Shown: positions 31,272 through 40,514 of the stretch, piece by piece | Numbering within the stretch: position 1 is the first letter of the stretch | Layout: each line of letters begins with the position of its first letter | Assembly: GCA_029239785.1 (NCBI GenBank) | Contig: JARBUG010000001.1 | Location: 1 to 64,000, forward strand | Source: Symbiobacteriaceae bacterium | GTDB taxonomy: Bacteria; Bacillota; Sulfobacillia; Symbiobacteriales; Symbiobacteriaceae | Direction: 5' to 3' | Length of the DNA stretch: 64,000 bases | Program-made: the position numbers and the translations under genes | Notes under the pieces: generated by a model | Seen by the model: only the letters and a program-made list of their open reading frames with translations | What the model was told of the DNA's origin: nothing | Database searches by the model: none

Positions 31272-34200
31272 GTGAGCCGAAAATGGGTTGCGATTATGGC
31301 CCTGCTTGTGACCGTGTTGAGCCAGACCGCCGCCGGGGCGGCCCTGGGCCCCGGGTTGGGCCCCGCCAAAGCCATCAGCCCCAACTTGCCGGCCCCTGCC
31401 AAGGGCGCCCTGACCGATGCCGACCAGGTCAAGGGGACCCCCTTCCAGGGCATCGCAGGTGAAGTCGGGATCGCGGGTTACACCCCCGGCGACAGCGGTG
31501 CCGAATCAGACGAGGAGTTCGTGCTGGACAGCGACCCCGCGCTGGATACGTACACCTTCCGGAGCGGCGGCCCGCTGGTCTTCCCCATTACCATCGACCG
31601 GTACTTCGGTCCGGTTGATGCCAACGGGCACCTGCTGCACCCCGAGAATATTGAGGGCGAGGCGGCGCTCCTGACGCTGCGGGTGTGGGATGTGGACCAG
31701 AACTCCGGCACAGCGGAGTACGCCCCGGAGGTCGACGAGGTCTACTTCAACGACCAGCTGGTCGGCACGCTCTCGGGTGCCGACTACCAGTGGTCGACTT
31801 TCACCGTGTCGGTGCCCGTCAGCCAGCTGAAGTTTCCCGACCTGGTGGGGGGCACGGCCGGCAGCGCGGACAACTGGGTCGAGATTTTCATCGACACGGC
31901 CAACGTGGGCAACTGTGAGTGCTGGGCGGTCGAGGTGGACTGGGCCCGCCTGGTCGTGAAGGGCATTCGCCCCACTGTGCTGGTGCACGGCTTCAAGAGC
32001 GACGCCAGCACCTGGAACGCCTGGGAGACCAACTACGCCCCGAATGCAGGCCTTCCCGTCTACACCCTCTCCTTTGCCAACAACAATGGGTCCTGGCTGG
32101 ACCACGCCGACGAGCTGGGCCAGCACATCGACGCGGCGAAGCAGATGTTTGGCGTTGACAAGCTGAACATTGTAGGCCACAGCAAGGGCGGGCTGGACAG
32201 CCGGGCCATGCTGGCTCTGTCCGGCCGCACCGACATCCTGCGCCTGGTGATGCTGGGCACCCCCAACGGCGGGAGTCCGCTGGCCGACATTGCGCTGGTG
32301 GGCGGCATGATGGGCGGACCCGTCATTACGACCCTGATCGATGGGATTGGCAACCCGGCGCTGACTGAACTGACACCCGGGTACATGGCCATCGGCAACC
32401 TGCTGGTCGGCCGGAACCCGGCCACCCAGTACTTTACTGTGGCCGGCAATTGGAACGATACCCTGTTGGTTGACGGGAACCCGCTGATTTGGGGGCAGGA
32501 TGATGGGGTGGTGGCCGTCAGCAGCGTGGAAACGCTAAGCTACACCACGAACCTGGGCCGCACCACCAGTTTCCACACCAGTATGACCTCGGGCGCCGGG
32601 GAGTGGGCGCTGGCGCAGGGCCAGGTTGTCACGACCTTTGGCGTGGGCAGCAAGCCTGTCGCGAAGGCCGCGGCCGGGGTCGGGAACCCCTACCTGAGCT
32701 ATCTCTCCACCCACGCCATTAACATGGGCGACACGGCTACCCACGAAATCGTCGCACAGGCCGGCGTGCCGGTCACCTTTGGCATACTGTGGGGCAGCGG
32801 TGCGCTGACGCTGGCGGCGGCATCTCCCACCGGGGCGCCGCTGGCCCATGGCGTCGGGGGCGTCACCATCAGCACGGCGGAAGATGACCTGACGGGCCTG
32901 ACCTACAGCGTGGTCCGGGTGGAGGCCCCGGAAGCCGGCGCCTACCGCCTGACCGTGGCCTCGGCCGAGCCGGGGTCGGTGGATTACCTGGTGCTGGCAG
33001 CCGAAGAGGCGCCCCCGTCGCTGACCGCCGCCATGCGCAGCAGCGTGGTCGGGGCGGGAACGGGCGCCGTCGTGGAGGCCACCCTGGATTGGCAGGGCCA
33101 GACGCCCGCGCCTGTGCAGGCGGAAGCCCGGATTCTGCGGCCCGATGGCACGGTCGATACCATCACCCTGGCGGATGACGGCACCGGCGAAGACGCTGTC
33201 GCTGGGGACGGCACCTACACCGGCATCTACACGCCGTCGGCGGACGGGTTCCACTACGTGGCCGTGGTGGCCACCGGCACGGCGCCGGGCAGTGCGCTGC
33301 GGCGCTTCGCCTCCAGCGGGTTTGCTGTGACAAGCCAGGCGGACAAGTTAGGAACAGTCACGGGTCACCGCGGCGTTGACACCGACGGTGACGGCCTCTT
33401 CAACTACCTGGAGGCAGACATCTCCACCGCGGTTACCACGCCGGGTGCCTACCAGGTGGCTGCCCGGCTGACCGATGCCGGGGGCCATACCCTGGCGCTT
33501 GCCGGCACGTCCGCCAACCTGGGCGCCGGCCCGGGCACGGTGCAGCTCCGCTTTGACGGCACCCTGCTGGGCGAAAGCGGCTTTACCGGCGACCTTTCCG
33601 TGGTAGACGCGGCACTAATTCGCAGCGATGGCGGCCTTGCCGACTTCCGCTCCGGCCCGTGGACGCTGTCGGGATACAGCGCCGGCCAGTTCCTGCAGCA
33701 GGCGATTCACGTGCTGCCCGGCATTGCGGACCAGGCCCTCGACACCGACGGCGACGGGCTCTACGACCGGCTTGATGTCACCCTCCAGGTCGAGGTCGAC
33801 TTGCCCGGCTGGTACGACGTCAATGCCCGCCTCGTGGACAGCACCGAGGCAGAAATCGTGTGGGCCTGGGAGATGCCGGAACTGTCGGCGGGCGTCAACA
33901 CCATCGTGCTGCATTTCGACGGCGGGGCCATTCGGGGGAACGGCCGCAACGGCCCCTACCATGTGCGGGACTTCTCCCTGTATCCGCAGGCCACCGGCAA
34001 GGGGATCAATATCTACGACCTGCACACCACGGCACCCTACGACGCTTCGCAGTTTGTCGAGCCCCCGCCCGTGGACTTCGAGCCGCCGGTCTGGCCGCCG
34101 GGCGCCGCCCTGACCGTCTCCAACGTGACCAGCACCAGCCTGACCCTGAGCTGGCCCGCCGCCACAGACAATCTGGGCATCACTCACTACTACATCATGC

Positions 34201-34688
34201 AAGATTACAACGATGTGTACGTGGTGGATGGAACCGTCCACTCGTACACCGTCACGGGCCTTACGAACAACACGAGCTATCAATTCATCGTGTTGGCGGA
34301 AGATGTGGTTGGCAACCTCACCATCGGCCCGCAGGTCACCGCAACGACGCGTACGCCCACCGGGTCCGGAGTTGCCTTTGTGGCGCCGTTGGATGCGGCC
34401 GGTCCGGTCACTCATCCGGCTGATAAGGTGCTGCCGATTCAGTTCCAGTGGCTGGTCGACGGCGTGCCCACGCTGGACACGTCAGTGTCGGTTCGGGTGC
34501 GTGATGGCTCCGGGCGCCTGGTTGCCGGGTATACGTACGGCGCCGGCATTGCGTACGACCAGGCCTTGGGGCAGTATTTGCAGGCATTTGACCCGGCCTT
34601 GTACGGGCTGGGTCCCGGCGCACAGCTGCGGATTCAGGTCTACTTTGGCGGCAAGTTGCGGGCCACGGCCTACGTCAACCTGGAGTAA
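31272..34688 (+). CDS. Large secreted lipase/esterase-like alpha/beta-hydrolase with C-terminal accessory domains
   Basis: The 1138-residue protein starts at GTG with GGGAGG 11 bases upstream; the signal peptide covers about 1-24. A beta-rich domain follows, then an alpha/beta-hydrolase with oxyanion motif VLVHGFKSDASTW and nucleophile elbow GHSKGGLDS, as in triacylglycerol lipases and PGAP1-like esterases. Two D-x-D-G-D-G-L segments (DTDGDGLFNYLEADI, DTDGDGLYDRLDV) look like calcium-binding loops. A fibronectin type III domain lies near 955-1040. It may be a surface or secreted esterase; the substrate is unknown. A stable hairpin follows the stop. Confidence 0.87.
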   Translation: MSRKWVAIMALLVTVLSQTAAGAALGPGLGPAKAISPNLPAPAKGALTDADQVKGTPFQGIAGEVGIAGYTPGDSGAESDEEFVLDSDPALDTYTFRSGGPLVFPITIDRYFGPVDANGHLLHPENIEGEAALLTLRVWDVDQNSGTAEYAPEVDEVYFNDQLVGTLSGADYQWSTFTVSVPVSQLKFPDLVGGTAGSADNWVEIFIDTANVGNCECWAVEVDWARLVVKGIRPTVLVHGFKSDASTWNAWETNYAPNAGLPVYTLSFANNNGSWLDHADELGQHIDAAKQMFGVDKLNIVGHSKGGLDSRAMLALSGRTDILRLVMLGTPNGGSPLADIALVGGMMGGPVITTLIDGIGNPALTELTPGYMAIGNLLVGRNPATQYFTVAGNWNDTLLVDGNPLIWGQDDGVVAVSSVETLSYTTNLGRTTSFHTSMTSGAGEWALAQGQVVTTFGVGSKPVAKAAAGVGNPYLSYLSTHAINMGDTATHEIVAQAGVPVTFGILWGSGALTLAAASPTGAPLAHGVGGVTISTAEDDLTGLTYSVVRVEAPEAGAYRLTVASAEPGSVDYLVLAAEEAPPSLTAAMRSSVVGAGTGAVVEATLDWQGQTPAPVQAEARILRPDGTVDTITLADDGTGEDAVAGDGTYTGIYTPSADGFHYVAVVATGTAPGSALRRFASSGFAVTSQADKLGTVTGHRGVDTDGDGLFNYLEADISTAVTTPGAYQVAARLTDAGGHTLALAGTSANLGAGPGTVQLRFDGTLLGESGFTGDLSVVDAALIRSDGGLADFRSGPWTLSGYSAGQFLQQAIHVLPGIADQALDTDGDGLYDRLDVTLQVEVDLPGWYDVNARLVDSTEAEIVWAWEMPELSAGVNTIVLHFDGGAIRGNGRNGPYHVRDFSLYPQATGKGINIYDLHTTAPYDASQFVEPPPVDFEPPVWPPGAALTVSNVTSTSLTLSWPAATDNLGITHYYIMQDYNDVYVVDGTVHSYTVTGLTNNTSYQFIVLAEDVVGNLTIGPQVTATTRTPTGSGVAFVAPLDAAGPVTHPADKVLPIQFQWLVDGVPTLDTSVSVRVRDGSGRLVAGYTYGAGIAYDQALGQYLQAFDPALYGLGPGAQLRIQVYFGGKLRATAYVNLE

Positions 34689-34695
34689 GGTTCAG

Positions 34696-34730
34696 GCGCC
34701 CCCGCCGGCATGAACGCTGGCGGGGGGCGC
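34696..34730 (+). terminator. Hairpin terminator after the large hydrolase gene
   Basis: GCGCCCCCGCC pairs with GGCGGGGGGCGC through a bulge. It lacks a U tract. Confidence 0.5.
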
Positions 34731-34799
34731 TGCATACTACCGGCGCAGGCGGGCGGAAGCTATGTTCGTTGCTCGCAAGTAGGTCAAGGGAGGCTGACT

Positions 34800-34952
34800 T
34801 TGCTGACAACACCGATGGGCGGCGCTAACAATCAAACCCTGGCGAACCAGGAAGCGCAGAATGCGGCGGCCCTGGAGCAGATGGCTCAGCGCGAGGGGCA
34901 GGCGGCCAACACACCTGGCACCGGTGCTGCCGGTACCCAAGGGGCTCAGTAA
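34800..34952 (+). CDS. 50-residue Gln/Ala/Gly-rich small protein
   Basis: The short frame starts at TTG with GGGAGG 6 bases upstream. The product is hydrophilic, low in complexity and rich in Ala, Gln and Gly (NNQTLANQEAQNAAALEQM near its middle). It has no membrane segment. The composition recalls small spore-associated peptides, but no specific match is recognised. A hairpin terminator follows, inside the end of the convergent small gene. Confidence 0.55.
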   Translation: MLTTPMGGANNQTLANQEAQNAAALEQMAQREGQAANTPGTGAAGTQGAQ

Positions 34953-34966
34953 TATCGGTCTCCAAT

Positions 34967-35000
34967 GACGCCACTCACTCCGGGTGGCGTCTTCCTTTCG
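34967..35000 (+). terminator. Terminator of the 50-residue protein gene, overlapping the convergent gene
   Basis: GACGCCAC pairs with GTGGCGTC, followed by a pyrimidine-rich TTCCTTTCG. The right arm lies within the end of the minus-strand gene. Confidence 0.6.
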
Positions 35001-35139
35001 TCTTCTCCGACCTGCCGGAAGACGCGTTCTGTCCGAGCCGGATGGCGACATACGCGCCTATTGCAGAGGTGATGATACCGCCTATCACGGTCACGAGTGT
35101 CGTCATGAGTTCCTGATTCTCGATAATCGGACGTTCCAT
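34975..35139 (-). CDS. 54-residue single-helix membrane protein
   Basis: An ATG at 35139 preceded by AGGAGG (spacing 7) opens a 54-residue frame beginning MERPIIENQE. One transmembrane helix (LVTVIGGIITSAIGAYVAI) is followed by a basic tail (SGRSEKTKGRRHPE). The layout fits a small membrane peptide such as a regulator of a larger membrane protein or a holin-like peptide; neither can be decided. It is convergent with the 50-residue protein gene and ends inside that gene's terminator. Confidence 0.65.
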   Translation of the reverse strand: MERPIIENQELMTTLVTVIGGIITSAIGAYVAIRLGQNASSGRSEKTKGRRHPE

Positions 35140-35255
35140 AAGAAAACCTCCTGAGGTCTGTTTACGTCGCGGGATTTCAGACGAAGATTCCTATCAAGAA
35201 ACGGTTCTATCACAAACCAAGCGCGCAGGTTTGCGTAGCGTTCCTACAGTTAGGA

Positions 35256-35537
35256 ATGCGCATCACCAGCGAGGTAGTACTGTCTCGTGGGATTGGGACC
35301 GATCAGCGCCGGAGGGGGCAGGGAGGTTTGGATCTTGTTTCTATTACGGATGCGGCCCGGCTACTGCAAGTCCACCCGAGTACGCTCAGGCGCAACGAGA
35401 CTCCTGACGGAAAATGGTGTGACATATACGGGACACGCTTCCGGGTATACCGGATTAGCAGTGAGCCAGGTGGCCAGCGCCGGTACGATCGCAGTGAAAT
35501 CATCAGGAAGGTGTACGGGCTTCGAAAAGGCGGCTGA
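35256..35537 (+). CDS. Small MerR/excisionase-like DNA-binding protein
   Basis: The 93-residue product has a helix-turn-helix of the MerR/BldC kind: SITDAARLLQVHPSTLRRNE, then a wing ending GGQRRYDRSEI. The spacer between the TLRR helix and the GGQRRY wing is about ten residues longer than in typical MerR domains. The N-terminus is uncertain because only a weak TAGGA precedes ATG 35256, and no closer start with a better site was found in frame. It may regulate the adjacent small genes. Confidence 0.6.
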   Translation: MRITSEVVLSRGIGTDQRRRGQGGLDLVSITDAARLLQVHPSTLRRNETPDGKWCDIYGTRFRVYRISSEPGGQRRYDRSEIIRKVYGLRKGG

Positions 35538-35629
35538 CCACGAGCTACTGCAGTTTGCAGTGGCTCGTTGCTTCTAGTCTCGCTATTCCTATATGCTCAG
35601 GGGAAAGAGACTACATGGAGGTAAGACCG

Positions 35630-36079
35630 ATGCGAGTTGCTGGTCATTTCACCTACCCGCACCTGCCTGGGACCGTCTATCGCACGTTCATCGACCGTGA
35701 TGCGCTGCTCTACTCGGTACCCGGCCTCCGCACCCTGGACGAAACCGCCCCGGGCCGGTATGAAGCGACGCTCCGGGTGGGCGTCGGCGGGTTTTACCTG
35801 CACTATGCCGGTACGCTGACGTTGGCCGAGCAGGTCCCGCATGAGCGGTATCGGTTTCTGGTGGATGCCACCACCCACAACGGCTATGGGAAAGCGGATG
35901 CGGTTTTTCGGTTCATACCGCTGGCCGACGGCGGGACGCGGGTCGAGTATGAGGCTGACGTTGAACTGGGCGGAGCGCAAAAACTGCTGCCGTCGCTGGC
36001 CCGGGGGCTGGTTGACTTCTTCCTGCATGGGATGAACCATTGGCTGACCGAAGTGGCGGCCGGCCGTCAGCCGGAGTAA
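35630..36079 (+). CDS. SRPBCC/CoxG-family protein
   Basis: The 149-residue protein fits the START-like helix-grip fold of the CoxG (carbon monoxide dehydrogenase subunit G) family. The N-terminus has the FTYPHLPGTVYRTFIDRDAL segment, and the middle shows VGGFYLHYAGTLTL, as in that family. The C-terminus is amphipathic (LARGLVDFFLHGMNHWL). GGAGGT precedes ATG 35630; a longer frame from 35555 is not supported by a ribosome site. No CO-dehydrogenase genes are nearby, so the ligand is unknown. Confidence 0.8.
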   Translation: MRVAGHFTYPHLPGTVYRTFIDRDALLYSVPGLRTLDETAPGRYEATLRVGVGGFYLHYAGTLTLAEQVPHERYRFLVDATTHNGYGKADAVFRFIPLADGGTRVEYEADVELGGAQKLLPSLARGLVDFFLHGMNHWLTEVAAGRQPE

Positions 36080-36092
36080 TGCGAATACGAGC

Positions 36093-36126
36093 AGTGGCGC
36101 AGCCCAGGACGGGCTGCGCCACTTTT
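36093..36126. terminator. Terminator between the CoxG-like gene and the end of the 14-gene operon
   Basis: AGTGGCGCAGCCC pairs perfectly with GGGCTGCGCCACT, followed by TTTT on the plus strand. It also lies just past the end of the minus-strand operon. Confidence 0.85.
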
Positions 36127-36133
36127 GCGTTGC

Positions 36134-39082
36134 TTAACGGGAACCCTGCCACGGGGTGGGCGCCGGGGCCGGCGCTTCGGCCAGCCAGTTGCGCCACGCG
36201 GCGGTCTCGGCGGGGAGTTGCTGCCCGGTAACGGCCTTCAGCTCCCGGTGGGCGTGCTCCGCCAGCATACGCCGGGAGTCGCCCAGGTAGTCGGCCAGAA
36301 TGGCGAGCCCGGTGGCCTCGCCGCAGCGGGCCAGCGCCCGGCCAATGGTCAGCTCCAGGTAGGCCTCGCGCTCCTCGAAGAAGTCGGGCTGCACGATCGC
36401 GGTGCTCACCTTGCCGCGGAAGAGCGGCTCCTGGTGGAGCCGAAGCAGCGCCGGAATGGAATCCCGGTGGCCCAGCCGCTCGGCGATGTCGCAGATGGCG
36501 TCGACGTAGTGGAAGATGCCGCTCATTTGGTCCTCAAGCTTGGCCCGGGTGGGCTTGAGCCGCTCGGCAGCCCGCAGGAGCACGGGAATGGCGGCGGGGT
36601 CCCGCACCATGGCGAGAGAGTGGAGCAGGTAGGCCAGCTCGGGCATGGCGCCATGGTCCGGCGAGGCCTGCGTGTAGCGAATGTGGGCCGTGCGGGGCGG
36701 CAGTTCGTCGCCGGTCAGGTGGGGCTCGATGGCAGCGAGGAGGACCGGCGTGGCGGCCTTGTCGCCATGCCAGGCGAGGGCCCGGGCGGCGTGGAGGCGG
36801 CCCTTGTGGGTGGGGTCCTCTGCGGCTGCCCGCAGGAGGGGGAGGATGGCCGGTCCGGCTGTGCAGATCTGGACCATGGGAATTGGCGTCTGCCGGATAT
36901 CGTCCATTTCGACTTCGCCGTAGTTGTAGAGCTGGTCGGCGTCGTCGAGGGAGTCGATCCACTGCTGCATTTCGGCGGCCGCGGGTGGCTGCTCGGGCGG
37001 CAGGGTGCGGGTGAGCACGTCAGCAGGCAGGAACCCTTCGGGGATGAGCGCCGCCTGCAGGTCGGCCACGGGCAGGTCGCGGGGCGTGATGCCCCGGCGG
37101 GCGCTCAGGGCGGCCGCAGTGCCGCAGACGTAGCCCAGATTCTCGAGGTCGGCCTGCATGCGGACGGGCGGCAGCGAATCGTGGGTGGCGGAGATCGCTT
37201 TGCCCGTGACCAGCAGCCCATCCACCCGCTGCGGGACGACGGCCCGGTAGGGGATCTCGATTTCGAAGTTGGGCGGAATCAGGCCCATGCGGAGCCAGTC
37301 AGAGGTGTTCTGGCCCTTGACGTCGTGGTTGCTGAAGTGGACGTTGATGACGTCCGGCCAGCGTCGCATGGTGAGGATGTCGGTCAGGCTGATGCGGACG
37401 TCGCCCAGGACGTGCCGGGTCTCACGGGGGGCGATGTAGGGGCCGTGGTCGTGGCCGGCGTAGCGGCGGCGCCCGGAGAGGATGGCCCGGGTGTAGTCGA
37501 AGGGATCGCCGACGCAGACGGTGCTGGTGAAGTTGTTGCGGGAAAGGCCCGGTCGGACCTGCGGGGAGAGGGAGTACCACATGGTGGCGGCTTCCCGGTC
37601 GGAGCCGTAAACGTGCGGGGCGCCGGCGGCCACGGCCACGTCGCCGTCGCCGGTGGCATCGACCGTGGCCGCTGCGGTCACTTCGACGAGGCAGTCGGGC
37701 GTGGCGAGCAGAGCGCCGGTGACCTTGCCGCTGGCGTCGGTGTGGACTTCGGCCAGCACGGTGTGGAGCAGGGTGGCGACGCCGGCTTCGGCCAGGCCGT
37801 GGAGCCAGGCGAGCATTTTTGCTTCGATGTTCCACCTGTTGCCCGTGACGCCGAGCCAGGCGTGCTGGGCGCCGACCCAGGCGGAAACCTCGGTGTTGAA
37901 GCCGCCCCGGCGGCCGAACCAGTAGCTGTCGACGCCGCCGACGGTGCCGGTGCCGCCCGGGCCGGGGTTCATGTCGGCCAGTAGGGTGACGGCGCCCCGG
38001 CGGGCGGCGCCGATGGCGGCGGCTGCGCCGCTGGTGCCGCCGCCGACCACGAGCACGTCGACAGTGCGGCGGAGCACGGGGAGGGTGAGGCGGGGGCCGG
38101 GGGCGTTGGCTCGCTCGGCTACGGCCCCCGCCGCGGCCCGGGCGCCGGCCTCGAGCCCGAGGCGGGCCAGGGCGGCCGGGTCAAACTGGCAGGCTTCGGC
38201 CTGGGCGTCGCCCAGGTCGGCGCAGGCGGAGGCCACCAGCAACTGGCCGTCCGGGTCCGGGGCGACCCGCCAGAGGGCCGGTACGGCCAGCTCATGGCTG
38301 GTGGTGGCCAGTTTCAGCCCCGCAAAGGCGGGGTGATTTTCTTTCAGCCACCGGCAGACGGCGGCGCTGGCCTGGCGGGCCTCCAGTTCGGCCTGGAGCC
38401 GCCAGGTCGGGTCGGCGCCGGGAGTCAGGTCGATGGCATGTTCGATGAGAAGGTGGCCGTGCTCGGTGGAGTAGCCAAGGTGTGTGCGCCAGGCCGGGGT
38501 GAGGTCCGCCGGAATGGCGAGTTCACCGAGGCTCTCGGTGGCTACGCCGGTCAGCTCGATTGTGCGCCAGGCCCGGGGCCCGGGCTGGGCGCCCGCCCGG
38601 GGGCTGGCCGGGCACTTCATGCGCGCCACCACCGCCTGCTCGGTCGCATCTACGACCACGGCGGCGGCAATCTCTACCCGCCCGGCCTTGCCCGCGGCCT
38701 CGAGCAGCAGAGCATTCCCCGTCTGCTGAAGGGCGATGGGGCGCATGGCATAAAGCAGCGTGACGCCCGCGTCGAGCAGCACGTCTTCCAGGGCGGTCTT
38801 CAGCTTGTCGGGAACGAAGGCGAACTCGGATGCCCCGGGCGGGGCGCCCACGGCCACAGCCAGGTCGCCGGACCAGCCGAACATCTCCCCGAGCGCGCCA
38901 AACGTCTCAGCCGACACCCACGGGCGCAGGCACGCAGTCAGCTCCGCCCCCAGGTAGGTCCGCCGCTCCAGCAGCACAACCCGCCGGCCAGCCCTAGCCG
39001 CCGCAACGGCCGCCGCTACTCCGGCAAAGCCTCCGCCGCAGACCAGCACATCCGCAGCGAGGCGGCGATTCGCATTATCCAC
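36134..39082 (-). CDS. Tandem FAD-dependent oxidoreductase with HEAT-like C-terminus
   Basis: The 982-residue protein contains two FAD_oxidored-type units. Each has a dinucleotide-binding motif: VCGGGFAGVAAAVAAARAG near residue 16 and VVGGGTSGAAAAIGAARRG near 345. A C-terminal helical repeat region (about 700-982) looks HEAT-like. GTG 39082 has GGGGAGGG upstream and overlaps the end of the GH84-like gene by eight bases. It is the last gene of the 14-gene operon. The likely role is oxidation of a sugar or sugar-alcohol intermediate in the cytoplasm; the substrate is unknown. A functional split between the two FAD halves is not resolved. Confidence 0.85.
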   Translation of the reverse strand: MDNANRRLAADVLVCGGGFAGVAAAVAAARAGRRVVLLERRTYLGAELTACLRPWVSAETFGALGEMFGWSGDLAVAVGAPPGASEFAFVPDKLKTALEDVLLDAGVTLLYAMRPIALQQTGNALLLEAAGKAGRVEIAAAVVVDATEQAVVARMKCPASPRAGAQPGPRAWRTIELTGVATESLGELAIPADLTPAWRTHLGYSTEHGHLLIEHAIDLTPGADPTWRLQAELEARQASAAVCRWLKENHPAFAGLKLATTSHELAVPALWRVAPDPDGQLLVASACADLGDAQAEACQFDPAALARLGLEAGARAAAGAVAERANAPGPRLTLPVLRRTVDVLVVGGGTSGAAAAIGAARRGAVTLLADMNPGPGGTGTVGGVDSYWFGRRGGFNTEVSAWVGAQHAWLGVTGNRWNIEAKMLAWLHGLAEAGVATLLHTVLAEVHTDASGKVTGALLATPDCLVEVTAAATVDATGDGDVAVAAGAPHVYGSDREAATMWYSLSPQVRPGLSRNNFTSTVCVGDPFDYTRAILSGRRRYAGHDHGPYIAPRETRHVLGDVRISLTDILTMRRWPDVINVHFSNHDVKGQNTSDWLRMGLIPPNFEIEIPYRAVVPQRVDGLLVTGKAISATHDSLPPVRMQADLENLGYVCGTAAALSARRGITPRDLPVADLQAALIPEGFLPADVLTRTLPPEQPPAAAEMQQWIDSLDDADQLYNYGEVEMDDIRQTPIPMVQICTAGPAILPLLRAAAEDPTHKGRLHAARALAWHGDKAATPVLLAAIEPHLTGDELPPRTAHIRYTQASPDHGAMPELAYLLHSLAMVRDPAAIPVLLRAAERLKPTRAKLEDQMSGIFHYVDAICDIAERLGHRDSIPALLRLHQEPLFRGKVSTAIVQPDFFEEREAYLELTIGRALARCGEATGLAILADYLGDSRRMLAEHAHRELKAVTGQQLPAETAAWRNWLAEAPAPAPTPWQGSR

Positions 39083-40499
39083 GCGAATCCCTCCCCTGCG
39101 CGGCCGCCCAGAGGCACCGGCGGATGAAGTGGTCGAACAGGTCGCCGGCCACCCAGTACATGCTCTCTCGGGCCGCCATGAAGGCGTCCAGGGTTTCATC
39201 TTCATACGGACGCAGATCGGTCTCAGGCGCCGTCAGGCTGACCCGCAGCGTTGTCAGCGCCGCCCGGAGCGCCTTCAGCCAGAGGTCCAGCTTCTCGGTC
39301 CAGGGCGCCAGCTCGGCCTGGAGCAGGGGGTTGGCCATCGAGTCGCGTAATTGCGCAACGACCCGCGCCAGCTCCGCAAAGACCGCCTCCAGGCGGGCAA
39401 TGGCCTCAAGCCGGTCCGACGGCTGCCCATCAACCGAGGGCGGGGCGGGAAGCTCAGGCAGATCAGGCCCGGCGACGGCGGGCGCCCCGCCCCAGGCCTG
39501 CCAGAACCGCTGGAGTTCCGGCGTCACCCGGTTATGCAGGTTCTTGCCCCGCTCCGGCGCCGACCAGCGGGTCATATCGCCAATCACGGCCACCGCTGCG
39601 GCATCGGCCGCGTTCCCGGCCACCTCCAGCAGCGCCTCCTGCCAGGAGGCCTCGGGCTCGTACTCCGCCGGGTTGCACATGAACTGGCCGTACGTGTACA
39701 GCGGAATCTTGGCCACTTCGGGCTGGAGCGAACCGTTGGCCACGATGCCCCGGCAGACCGTCTCCAGGTCAACGTCACGCCCCCGAATCGGCCGCATATG
39801 CGGACGGTCCTGCATGGGACCGTCGTTGACGGGATAGTTGTCCCAGTAAAGGACCCGACGCTTCAACGTCGCGTTCACCACGGCCGCATCCGCCGTCTTC
39901 AGAAACTGGGCGCAAACCTCGGTCCCCGTCCAGAACACGTCGATTTCCGGGCGAAGCTCCTCACCCAATGTCGACAAATACGGCGACACGCCTTCGCCGC
40001 AGTACTCGGTCGGGCAGAAGATCAAGCGCCGCACCCCGCCCGCCTCCTCCAGCCGGGCCAGCAGCGCATTGTTCAGCCACGCCTGCGCATGGGCGATGGT
40101 GGCGAACCGCTCTCCATCATCCGGGTAATGGAACTTGTCGGGCATATCGTCCAGCAACAGGGCAAAACTGCGCACACCCATCTCATACATGGGCGTCAGC
40201 TTCTGCCACAGCTGCTCAAAGTGCGCCGGGTCGGTGTAGTGAAACTTCATGGGGCTGATGGCAAAGACAAACTCCATGTCGTGCTGCAAGCAGCGCCCCA
40301 TCAACTCCGAGAACCGCCGCAGCTCTACGGGCAAATAGGGCTCATGCCAGCGCTTCCGATGGATCGGGTCATTCTTGGGGGCGTAAACAAACATGTTATA
40401 ACCATGCGTCCCCAGAAAATCGACCATGCTATATCGTTCCGCCCACGACCAGGGCCGGCCGTAGAATCCTTCAATCACGCCTCGAACGGCAAATGCCAT
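39075..40499 (-). CDS. GH84-like beta-N-acetylglucosaminidase
   Basis: The 474-residue protein matches the GH84 (O-GlcNAcase/NAGidase) catalytic domain. The N-terminus is VRGVIEGFYGRPWSW, and the paired catalytic aspartates are D117-D118 (FALLLDDMP), which act by substrate assistance. YWDNYPVND near residue 240 is also typical. A helical C-terminal region follows. There is no signal peptide, so it acts in the cytoplasm. ATG 40499 is preferred over GTG 40508 because GAGGA would be too close to the latter. It is second-last in the operon, after GH1. Confidence 0.87.
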   Translation of the reverse strand: MAFAVRGVIEGFYGRPWSWAERYSMVDFLGTHGYNMFVYAPKNDPIHRKRWHEPYLPVELRRFSELMGRCLQHDMEFVFAISPMKFHYTDPAHFEQLWQKLTPMYEMGVRSFALLLDDMPDKFHYPDDGERFATIAHAQAWLNNALLARLEEAGGVRRLIFCPTEYCGEGVSPYLSTLGEELRPEIDVFWTGTEVCAQFLKTADAAVVNATLKRRVLYWDNYPVNDGPMQDRPHMRPIRGRDVDLETVCRGIVANGSLQPEVAKIPLYTYGQFMCNPAEYEPEASWQEALLEVAGNAADAAAVAVIGDMTRWSAPERGKNLHNRVTPELQRFWQAWGGAPAVAGPDLPELPAPPSVDGQPSDRLEAIARLEAVFAELARVVAQLRDSMANPLLQAELAPWTEKLDLWLKALRAALTTLRVSLTAPETDLRPYEDETLDAFMAARESMYWVAGDLFDHFIRRCLWAAAQGRDSRG

Positions 40500-40514
40500 G
40501 GGCTGCACATCCTC

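Noticed and set aside
36125-37984. 619-codon plus-strand frame opposite the FAD oxidoreductase gene
   Set aside because: Gly/Val/Gln-rich shadow of the real gene; no start signal and no domain.
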